This document shows, in pieces, positions 1 through 6,239 of a stretch of DNA of 10,863 nucleotides (its first letter is position 1; every line of letters begins with the position of its first letter). Under the pieces are notes generated by a model. That model saw nothing but the letters and a program-made list of their open reading frames with translations, was not told the origin of the DNA and made no database searches. Source of the DNA: RGIG464 sp045643185 (GTDB taxonomy: Bacteria > Myxococcota_A > Bradymonadia > UBA4248); the NCBI GenBank assembly GCA_045643185.1, contig JAZUKH010000258.1, forward strand, positions 1 through 10,863, in the 5' to 3' direction. Position numbers and translations under genes: made by a program.

Positions 1-346
1 GCGGCGTTTTGGGGCGCGGCAAAACACCGCCTGTCGCCAGTTCCATGGCGTAATATTGGCTTCCTGCGGCGATCTCACCGCCGTTTCCGTCAGGAATGGC
101 CTGGGTCGTCATGCCGTAGTCGAGCGTTCGGATGATCGAAGGGTGATGAAGCCGCGCCACTGCGCGCACTTCGTTGGTAAAAGCCTGTTGGAAAGTCTCG
201 TCTTCAGAGCCGCTTGCCGTAATGACTTTGATGGCGACATGCGTGTCCTGGGCGTGGTGCAAGCCTTCCCAGACGACGCCCATTGAGCCGTGTCCAATAG
301 GTTTGATTAATTCAAAAGGGCCTATAAAGTATCTTTGTTGATCCAT
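1..346 (-). CDS. Ser/Thr protein kinase, N-terminal part (cut by window edge)
   Basis: Read on the minus strand from ATG 346-344, this encodes 115 residues and runs off the window without a stop. It shows the start of a Hanks-type (eukaryote-like) kinase fold: a glycine-rich loop G18-x-G20-x-x-G23-x-V25 (IGHGSMGVVWEG), the ATP-anchoring lysine in VAIKV (K40), the alpha-C glutamate in FTNEVRAVARL (E59), the LHHPSIIRTLDYG stretch that follows alpha-C in these kinases, and a hinge-like YYAMELATGG at the edge. The catalytic loop, DFG and any C-terminal sensor or membrane segment lie outside the window, so activity and topology cannot be judged. The start is supported by an AGGAA Shine-Dalgarno (complement of 353-357) six bases upstream and by the kinase domain beginning about ten residues in. 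It is transcribed divergently from rng. Such kinases phosphorylate cytoplasmic Ser/Thr residues; the substrate here is unknown. Confidence 0.93.
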   Translation of the reverse strand, partial: MDQQRYFIGPFELIKPIGHGSMGVVWEGLHHAQDTHVAIKVITASGSEDETFQQAFTNEVRAVARLHHPSIIRTLDYGMTTQAIPDGNGGEIAAGSQYYAMELATGGVLPRPKTP

Positions 347-366
347 AAATCGTTCCTGTATTTTTA

Positions 367-386
367 TACGCATTCATTCATGCGTA
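367..386. repeat. Small inverted repeat in the kinase 5' leader
   Basis: TACGCAT (367-373) and ATGCGTA (380-386) are perfect 7-base inverted copies separated by six bases. If transcription starts near 388 on the minus strand, this would form a hairpin at the very 5' end of the kinase mRNA. It could equally be an operator half-site pair just downstream of the -10 box. Stem length is modest and chance is possible. Confidence 0.35.
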
Positions 387-394
387 AATACACT

Positions 395-400
395 ATTATA
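395..400 (-). promoter_or_regulatory. -10 box of the kinase promoter
   Basis: On the minus strand this reads TATAAT, a perfect sigma70 -10 hexamer, 48 bases upstream of the kinase ATG. No good TTGACA-like -35 lies 16-18 bases further upstream (AAGCAT or AGCATT at best), so the promoter may depend on an activator, or the match may be chance in AT-rich DNA. Transcription would start near 388. Confidence 0.4.
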
Positions 401-487
401 TAGTAGCACTCGTGAAAATGCTTCTAAAAACATCAAAAACTTGAAATTTTGTGAAATTCTTCCCTGGATCAAAAAAAAATATTGAGG

Positions 488-505
488 AGGGGGAAGTCTC
501 CCCCT
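488..505. repeat. GC-rich hairpin next to the palindrome
   Basis: A 7-bp perfect stem (AGGGGGA at 488-494 with TCCCCCT at 499-505) closes a 4-base loop. No T-run follows on either side, although the complement strand has a T-run at 473-479, so a rho-independent terminator for leftward transcription is possible but poorly spaced. Bases 501-507 can instead pair with 588-594 (GCAGGGG), which would enclose the large palindrome in an outer stem. Confidence 0.5.
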
Positions 506-512
506 GCGCGGC

Positions 513-567
513 TATTTCGTTTTCTGTAGAGACGCGTAGACCACGCGTCTCTACAGAAAACGAAATA
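513..567. repeat. 25-bp perfect palindrome, REP/MITE-like
   Basis: Bases 513-537 are repeated as an exact reverse complement at 543-567, leaving a 5-base loop (AGACC, 538-542). With one bulged base (568) the pairing continues for five more G:C pairs (508-512 with 569-573), giving a nearly 30-bp stem. The core GTAGAGACGCGT is reminiscent of dispersed intergenic palindromes of the type TAGAGACGCG...CGCGTCTCTA that I recall from cyanobacteria and other phyla; this recollection was not checked. There is no open reading frame inside for a transposase. The likeliest readings are a REP-like or MITE-like dispersed element, or a strong bidirectional structure insulating two divergent genes. Confidence 0.85.
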
Positions 568-670
568 CGCCGCTACCCCTTCGCCTGGCAGGGGCCTCGT
601 GCCGTTATGAAACGGGGTTGGAGAAAATTGACGGTCGAATGGGTTGAATAAACGTGAAATAAAAGGGGTT

Positions 671-697
671 TTGAAGTAGTTTAGAACGCTTTATTTT
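671..697 (+). promoter_or_regulatory. Weak promoter candidate for rng
   Basis: TTGAAG (671-676) and TATTTT (692-697) each match the sigma70 consensus at four of six bases, but the spacer is only 15 bases. They lie about 70 bases upstream of the preferred rng start. This is the best candidate I can see between the palindrome and rng, and it is weak. Confidence 0.22.
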
Positions 698-756
698 GTG
701 TGGGAAAGTCAATTTCCCCCAGGGAAGGGCAGAATTGCCCGACGTCGATCAGTAGT

Positions 757-760
757 GGAG
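757..760 (+). promoter_or_regulatory. Ribosome binding site that fixes the rng start
   Basis: GGAG sits five bases before ATG 766. An in-frame GTG at 700 would add 22 residues, but it has no Shine-Dalgarno and its extra residues do not belong to the RNase E/G family N-terminus. The family-typical MGNNILVMN begins at 766. Confidence 0.75.
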
Positions 761-765
761 CCAAA

Positions 766-2280
766 ATGGGCAACAATATTCTCGTGATGAACACGACGAG
801 TCATGAAACACGTGTGGCACTCGTCGAAAATGGCGCGATTTCCGAGTTCTTTGTGGAACGCAATTGTGAACGCGGAACCGCTGGAAATATCTATAAGGGA
901 CGCGTTTTGCGCGTTCTTCCCGGTATGCAGGCTGCGTTCGTTGATATCGGCCAGGAAAAGGCTGCGTTTCTTTACGTCTCTGACGTCTATAACAAGCACG
1001 AAGCCTATATGCAGGAAGTTGATGCGGATGCCGTGGACGATCCCGAGATCCCTCAGTCCCGTGGTCAGAATCGTCCCAACGGACCGATCGAAGAGCGCCT
1101 GCGTCAGGGGCAGGAGATCCTCGTTCAGGTCGCCAAGGAGGCTATCGGAACGAAGGGGGCACGCATTACCAGCCATATTTCGCTGCCTGGCCGCTTTTTG
1201 GTCCACATGCCGACGTTCGACCACATCGGCGTGAGCCGCCGTATCGATGGGGATGGCGAACGCGCGCGTTTGCGCGACCTTGTCAATGAGCGACGTCAGG
1301 CCGGCACCGGCATCATCGTCAGAACGGCCAGCGAAGGCGCCACGGAACAGCAGATCGACGAGGATTTTAATTATCTCACGCACTTGTGGCGCGATATTCT
1401 CAGCCGTTTCGAGGCTTCTAAAACGCCGGCACTGCTTTATGAGGAACTCGATCTGCCGCTGCGTTCTGTGCGTGATCTGCTCACGGACGGCATCGACGAG
1501 ATCGTCGTGGATACCCAGGAATTGTACGACCGCGTCCTCGAATTCGTCCGAAAATACATGCCGGAACGCGCGACCGGCGTAAAGCTTTACAAAGGATTTG
1601 AGCCCATCTTTGATGCCTATGGCATTGAGATCGAAGTCCAGCGCGCGCTTGCTCGCCGCGTCTGGCTGAGAAGCGGCGGTTATCTCGTCATTGACACCGC
1701 CGAAGCGTTGACGGCCATCGACGTGAATACCGGCAAATACGTCGGTTCACACACGCTCGAAGATACGATCCTGCAGATCAACCTCGAAGCCGTCAAAGAG
1801 ATCGCTTATCAGCTTCGTCTTCGCAACATCGGTGGCATCGTCATTATCGACTTCATCGATATGGAACGCGCGGCCAATCGCGAAAAAGTTTACAAAGCGC
1901 TTGAAGAAGCCCTGGCTCAGGATAAGGCTAAGACCAATATCCTCAAGATCTCTGAATTTGGACTCATCGAAATGACGCGCAAACGCGTGCGTGAAAGCCT
2001 CATTCAGTGCCTTTGTGAACCCTGCTTTTATTGCGAGGGCAAGGGCTATATCAAGAGCCGACAAAGCGTTGCCTACGAGATCCTGCGCGATCTTCAGCGC
2101 GAACTGGTGGGGTCGTCCCACAAACCCATCACGGTGCTGGCTCACCCGGATGTGGCGCATCTGCTTTTTGACGAGGAGCGCATGGCCATCGAGCAGCTCG
2201 AACAGCGCCTTGGACGAAAGATCGACGTTCAGGCCAATACGCTTTTTCACCACGAACAATACGAGATCATCTGTGACTAA
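766..2280 (+). CDS. rng: Ribonuclease G (RNase E/G family endoribonuclease)
   Basis: This 504-residue protein covers the whole RNase G / RNase E catalytic region, close in length to E. coli RNase G (about 490). An S1 RNA-binding domain lies at about residues 36-130 (from RGTAGNIYKGRVLRVLPGMQAAFVDIG), with the usual acidic/polar loop inserted in it. The DNase I-like catalytic part has D319 (AIDVNTGK) and D362 (IIDFIDM); their 43-residue spacing equals that of the Mg-binding D303 and D346 of E. coli RNase E. The zinc-link that joins subunits is C420-x-x-C423 within CLCEPCFYCEGKGY, 58 residues after the second Asp as in E. coli, and its wording resembles RNase G more than RNase E. The long C-terminal degradosome scaffold of RNase E is absent. 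The family cuts 5'-monophosphorylated RNA in A/U-rich single strands, in mRNA decay and rRNA 5'-end maturation. The next gene begins 74 bases on with no clear terminator between. Confidence 0.95.
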   Translation: MGNNILVMNTTSHETRVALVENGAISEFFVERNCERGTAGNIYKGRVLRVLPGMQAAFVDIGQEKAAFLYVSDVYNKHEAYMQEVDADAVDDPEIPQSRGQNRPNGPIEERLRQGQEILVQVAKEAIGTKGARITSHISLPGRFLVHMPTFDHIGVSRRIDGDGERARLRDLVNERRQAGTGIIVRTASEGATEQQIDEDFNYLTHLWRDILSRFEASKTPALLYEELDLPLRSVRDLLTDGIDEIVVDTQELYDRVLEFVRKYMPERATGVKLYKGFEPIFDAYGIEIEVQRALARRVWLRSGGYLVIDTAEALTAIDVNTGKYVGSHTLEDTILQINLEAVKEIAYQLRLRNIGGIVIIDFIDMERAANREKVYKALEEALAQDKAKTNILKISEFGLIEMTRKRVRESLIQCLCEPCFYCEGKGYIKSRQSVAYEILRDLQRELVGSSHKPITVLAHPDVAHLLFDEERMAIEQLEQRLGRKIDVQANTLFHHEQYEIICD

Positions 2281-2354
2281 GTGCGCGCAAATGTGGACCT
2301 GATGGTGTCCGCGTTGTTCGTACGCTTCAACTTCCGGATCAGAAATAAAACGCT

Positions 2355-5300
2355 ATGAAATGCACTGAATGTGGCCACGAAAATAACGATTCTGTCGAAC
2401 GCTGCACCCTCTGTGGCGCAGCCCTTAAAAAAGGCTCGTACATGGCGAGCGTGGTTTCCGGGTTAAAACGTCTTGAAGAGGAAAAACTGACGTTTTTGAC
2501 GGGGGGCAATATTGCGTCGAAGTTTTCGAACGATGACATTGCGAAGTACTCGGCCATGGCGCCCATGGACGAGCAGGTCATCGATTCACTCGTCGGGACG
2601 GTCGACGAGACCGACGAGTTGAAGTCGATCGCAGCGATGCCGGCTGCTCACGAAACTTGTTCTGACATCGGTGATGGCACTTCTGCCTGGTGCCGCGGTG
2701 ACGTTTCGGCTGTTTCGGGCGGCAATGCGACACTCTCGTTTGGTCTGCCTTTTCATGGCATTTCGCGCGAACCGACTTGTCACGAGCTTTCGATGCGCCC
2801 CGGTCATGATATTCCGAATGTCGAGGCTGTGGATGCCTTAAACGACATTCAGGAGATCAGTCCGGATATGATCGAAGACGCCGAGGTCGAAGAGGTGGAT
2901 GTCGATCACGTCGAGGCATCGGCGTCGTCAAAACGCACAACGCTTTGGGCTGATGACGGTTTGAATGGAGACACGGTCTATGACGATATTCAGAACGTTG
3001 ATGACGTGCTTCAACCCATTTCCGATAGCGTTTATCAATCGCTCGACAACAGTGTTTTGCCAAAAAATAGCGTCTATCAGTCCCTGGCTGTTGAAAAAGC
3101 TGAGACGACCGACGAATCGTCTTACCATGAGGAATATCGCGAAGTTTCGGTCGTGACGGCAGCGCCGGAACCTGTGTCGGCGATCGCCGACACGGTGGCA
3201 CCGCCCTCAGCCGTGTTGAGACACGATTTTCAGGCTGCAGAACGCGTGGCTGTGCCCGAAAATGCGACGGCGCTCGAAAAATTGAAAGCACAGGGCGTCT
3301 TTAATATGTCGCGCGTGCATGCCGAAGTGTCGCGTAACATCGATGCCTTGATCCTCGACGAATTTTTGCCACGCGCCGAGTTCGAAACCTATCATGGTCA
3401 GTCCGTTGAGGAGCTCTACGCGATGGATCATCCCGATGACCCGAAAATCAAAGACTGGATATCTCCCACCGGGTTGCGTGCGTACTCGAATATTGATGCG
3501 GAATCTCTCATGCACGCGCCGTCCGACTCGGCTGGGCTTGACGCGGCGCGTTCTGACGCGGCCGCGAAACCTAAACAAGACTCGTCAGACTCTGCGGATG
3601 CATCAGCGGATGCAGCCGGTGAGGCTTCTGCACCGGTTGTGGCAGAAGCGAATGAACCTGCCGATCAGGCACTTGTTCATGTGAAGGACTCTGAAGCCGA
3701 TCCTGACAAACTTGAACCCGGTTTAGACCGTGAGGCCTCCTCACCCAACTCGTCCGCACTCGCCGTTGAGCCTGTCGGCCCCCTTGCCGAAGCCAATTTG
3801 CCTTCACAAAGCACGGTCAGAAAGATCGATATGTTGGCGACCACGGCCGAAAACCAGGCTTTGCCGACGAAGGAGGTGAGCGTCGTTTCACCACTCGCTG
3901 AGACTGTCGTCGGGGCTGTGTTGGGCGAGGATGCGGGTGAAGGACGAGGAACGTCTGATAAGACTTGTGTGCGCGATGAGCTTCGACCGGAAGACCTGTT
4001 GCCGCCTGATCATCCTGACCTGGAAGAAACCCTGGTCCTTGAAGAAGGGTCTGAAGTGAGGAGCGCCATCGGTGACGAAGAGGATGATGAAGAAGGCGCG
4101 ACCGTCATGGAAGAACGCCCCAGTCTTGAACAGCTCAACGCAGCCATGGCTGCGGCACGCGCTTCCAACTTTGCGCTCGCCGAAACCATCGTGCTGGCTG
4201 AAGAAACGCATCCGACGAAAACTGAGTCGACGAAAGCCGTGTCTGAAGAAAAAATGCGTGAGATCGACAACGAAGCTGTTGAAGACGAACGTACCATGAT
4301 CTCACCGGCGCTCGACTACGAGTCACTCGTGGGGGCTGTGGCAGGACCAGCCCCTGATAACGAGCATTTGGCTAAAATTGCCGGACAGATCGCGCCCAAG
4401 ACCACGTCCGAGTCGGTTTGTGTGGCGATGTCACTTATTTCGCAGGAAATTGCGTGTCCGTACAATGCCGCTGACGAAAAGCGTAACGACGATAAAATGC
4501 TGAATTCTCTTGAAGAAGATGGTTCGGATGAACATGGCAGTCAACGGGTTTCGTCTAAGTCTCCTGCGAAGAAGCGTCCGAACAAGACGCGTCAGTTGAA
4601 GTTGACTTCGTTCGATGCCGAAGGATCCGGTTATCATGAGGATACACTCGGATCTTTGCCTAAAATGGCGCCGCGAAAGTCACTCGTTGATTGCGATGCC
4701 GTGAAGCCGATCAAATTCAATAAGGTCAAGGCTTCGGACATGGATCAATCCAAGAATAAATGGGAGTCCGGTGAAAGATCGATCTCGCTTTCGAGCGTGA
4801 TCTGGGCGGTGCTCATGGTTCTGATTGTGGTTGGCATTCTGTATTTGCTCTACATGATGGGCCTGTTTGCTGAACTTGATCCGCGTCTGGATCCGCGCCC
4901 GCGTGCCGTTGTGCCCAAGATCGTGTCGGCTCCTTCTTACAATGATTCGCCGCTGGCGATCCGCGCTGCCGTTGAAGAAGCGTCTAAACATGTACAGGCT
5001 GCGGCTGACTTTGATGCCTATTTTAAAGACGATTTGAAGGCAAAGATCGGGGCGATCGAACTGAATGACCCGGAAGCCAAACAGAAAACTTTGGCGCTGA
5101 ATCTTTTGGGGCATGAGATGTATCCTGATGATATGTCTTTTGCTCTCGATTACGTTCAGACGTTGTTGGGCGACGAAAAATTGACGGAAGCGAGAGCTTT
5201 TATTGACGCGCTTCCCGAGGAACAGCGTGAAGCGGATGACGTGCGTGATTTGCGTTGGCAGACATTCACGGCAGATGCGCATTTCAACCCTGGCATTCAA

Positions 5301-6227
5301 ACGATCCATACGACTGATTTTGACGCGCTTAGTCCGCTCGGCGGCGGTTCTACCGTCACGTTCAAGTTTATTCAGAATGGAGAAAAGGTGGCGGCGTTCA
5401 AACCGCTTCAGATCAACAAGCAATCAAACTATCGTGCAGAGATCGCCGCTTGGCGTCTTTGTGAGATGGTCGCCTGTGATTTTAACATTCCGTACAACAA
5501 AGAGATCCGAATCGATTACGACACGTTCAACACGCTCTACTCGCGTTCGAAATCGTCCAATACGGCGGCTTATCGCGCCAAGTTCAGTGAATTAACCTGG
5601 ACAAAAGATCCGGACGATAACAAGCGTTATCTCTATGGTACCTACAAAGACTGGGTGCCCGATTTCACGCGTTTTCCGATCGAACTTACCTCCGTATGGC
5701 GCTCCTGGTTCTCTGCTGAAAAGCCCGTCACCCAATGGAGTGAACTCTCGACGGCGCTTTCTCCGTATACAAAAAATGCCCATACCAAAAAGCTATATAC
5801 CGAATTGTTAGCTCAGGCGAAGGATCTGACGACCGAAAAATTGGCGGCGCAGATCTCGGAAGTCCTTGTGTTCGATTATCTTCTTGGAAACTGGGACCGT
5901 TTCTCGGGGGTCCCTGAATGGTGGGGCGTCAACTGTCAGTTTAAGGATGGTGCCATCGTGTCGATCGACAACGGGGCTGGTTTTCAGTGGGGGGCGAACG
6001 AAAAAGTGACGGAACGCTACCTTATGGTCGAACGATTCAGTCGCCATTTTGTCGAGAATCTGCGTCATCTTGAACAACAAAACACGTGCGATATGCTTTT
6101 CCCGAACCCGACACAACAGGATGTGAAGAGCTGCAATCAGTTCTTTAAGCAGTTAAATTCATACCTGACGCGTGTGGATGCGTTGATCATTAAATATGGC
6201 GAAGACGCCGTTTTAGCTTTCCCCTAA
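2355..6227 (+). CDS. Zinc-ribbon, single-pass membrane protein with Fam20-like kinase C-domain
   Basis: This 1290-residue protein has five parts. (1) Residues 3-20 form a zinc ribbon, C3-x2-C6-x10-C17-x2-C20. (2) About residues 30-790 are low-complexity, rich in Asp, Glu, Ala, Ser and Val, and probably mostly disordered. (3) A basic stretch (KKRPNKTRQLK and KPIKFNKVK) precedes one transmembrane helix at about 815-838. (4) About 850-980 look helical, perhaps TPR-like. (5) About 985-1290 resemble a Fam20/HipA/PI3K-like kinase: a glycine-rich GGGS (996-999), lysine K1016 in AAFKPLQ, glutamate E1029 in YRAEIAAW, FDYLLGNWDR with D1181, and SIDNGAGF with D1205. Fam20C has the comparable NAEIAAF, FDFLxGNMDRH and HLDNGRGF. 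The His after DR is Phe here. Flanking charges suggest the N-terminus is inside and the kinase-like domain periplasmic. ATG 2355 lacks a clear Shine-Dalgarno, but the zinc ribbon starts at residue 3, which supports it. Whether it phosphorylates anything is unknown; a pseudokinase is possible. Confidence 0.85.
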   Translation: MKCTECGHENNDSVERCTLCGAALKKGSYMASVVSGLKRLEEEKLTFLTGGNIASKFSNDDIAKYSAMAPMDEQVIDSLVGTVDETDELKSIAAMPAAHETCSDIGDGTSAWCRGDVSAVSGGNATLSFGLPFHGISREPTCHELSMRPGHDIPNVEAVDALNDIQEISPDMIEDAEVEEVDVDHVEASASSKRTTLWADDGLNGDTVYDDIQNVDDVLQPISDSVYQSLDNSVLPKNSVYQSLAVEKAETTDESSYHEEYREVSVVTAAPEPVSAIADTVAPPSAVLRHDFQAAERVAVPENATALEKLKAQGVFNMSRVHAEVSRNIDALILDEFLPRAEFETYHGQSVEELYAMDHPDDPKIKDWISPTGLRAYSNIDAESLMHAPSDSAGLDAARSDAAAKPKQDSSDSADASADAAGEASAPVVAEANEPADQALVHVKDSEADPDKLEPGLDREASSPNSSALAVEPVGPLAEANLPSQSTVRKIDMLATTAENQALPTKEVSVVSPLAETVVGAVLGEDAGEGRGTSDKTCVRDELRPEDLLPPDHPDLEETLVLEEGSEVRSAIGDEEDDEEGATVMEERPSLEQLNAAMAAARASNFALAETIVLAEETHPTKTESTKAVSEEKMREIDNEAVEDERTMISPALDYESLVGAVAGPAPDNEHLAKIAGQIAPKTTSESVCVAMSLISQEIACPYNAADEKRNDDKMLNSLEEDGSDEHGSQRVSSKSPAKKRPNKTRQLKLTSFDAEGSGYHEDTLGSLPKMAPRKSLVDCDAVKPIKFNKVKASDMDQSKNKWESGERSISLSSVIWAVLMVLIVVGILYLLYMMGLFAELDPRLDPRPRAVVPKIVSAPSYNDSPLAIRAAVEEASKHVQAAADFDAYFKDDLKAKIGAIELNDPEAKQKTLALNLLGHEMYPDDMSFALDYVQTLLGDEKLTEARAFIDALPEEQREADDVRDLRWQTFTADAHFNPGIQTIHTTDFDALSPLGGGSTVTFKFIQNGEKVAAFKPLQINKQSNYRAEIAAWRLCEMVACDFNIPYNKEIRIDYDTFNTLYSRSKSSNTAAYRAKFSELTWTKDPDDNKRYLYGTYKDWVPDFTRFPIELTSVWRSWFSAEKPVTQWSELSTALSPYTKNAHTKKLYTELLAQAKDLTTEKLAAQISEVLVFDYLLGNWDRFSGVPEWWGVNCQFKDGAIVSIDNGAGFQWGANEKVTERYLMVERFSRHFVENLRHLEQQNTCDMLFPNPTQQDVKSCNQFFKQLNSYLTRVDALIIKYGEDAVLAFP
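3027..3086 (+). repeat. Twin SVYQSL peptide repeat inside the long linker
   Basis: Residues 225-230 and 239-244 of the 1290-residue protein are both SVYQSL. The two DNA copies (3027-3044 and 3069-3086) differ at four third-codon positions while the peptide is identical, so the peptide and not the DNA appears to be kept. It may be a short docking or modification motif in an otherwise loose acidic region. Confidence 0.6.
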
Positions 6228-6239
6228 GAGTTTTTGAGT

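Larger units (their letters stand above)
347..765. other. Divergent intergenic region, 419 bases
   Basis: This is the non-coding stretch between the kinase (minus) and rng (plus). From left to right it holds the kinase ribosome binding site, a small hairpin and -10 box, an A/T-rich stretch to about 480, a GC-rich structured element (about 484-600) built round a long palindrome, and a plain stretch to 765 with a weak promoter candidate. A 66-codon frame at 451-651 crosses the palindrome. It lacks a ribosome binding site in the right place and its composition is set by the repeat, so I do not call it a gene. Confidence 0.7.

Noticed and set aside
484..490. GAGGAGG as a ribosome binding site
   Set aside because: No start codon with a continuing credible frame follows at the right distance; the bases belong to the GC-rich hairpin.
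451..651. 66-codon plus-strand frame in the intergenic region
   Set aside because: It spans the 25-bp palindrome, whose two arms explain most of its sequence, has no properly placed ribosome binding site, and gives a low-complexity peptide with no hydrophobic or domain pattern.
700..765. Longer rng start at GTG 700
   Set aside because: There is no Shine-Dalgarno before it, and the 22 extra residues lie ahead of the family-typical MGNNILVMN start, which has its own GGAG site.
709..1383. 224-codon minus-strand frame opposite rng
   Set aside because: The plus strand here encodes the conserved RNase G S1 domain, and the minus frame has no recognisable domain.
2310..2350. Promoter directly before the zinc-ribbon gene
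   Set aside because: A TTGTTC at 2314 has no acceptable -10 at 16-18 bases; nothing convincing is visible.
2281..2354. Terminator between rng and the zinc-ribbon gene
   Set aside because: A small stem can be drawn (GTGGAC with GTCCGC, including one G:U pair) but no T-run follows, so read-through is more likely.
4680..5423. 247-codon minus-strand frame opposite the membrane/kinase gene
   Set aside because: Its translation is Arg/His-rich without domain features, and the opposite strand carries clear transmembrane and kinase motifs; it is a shadow frame.
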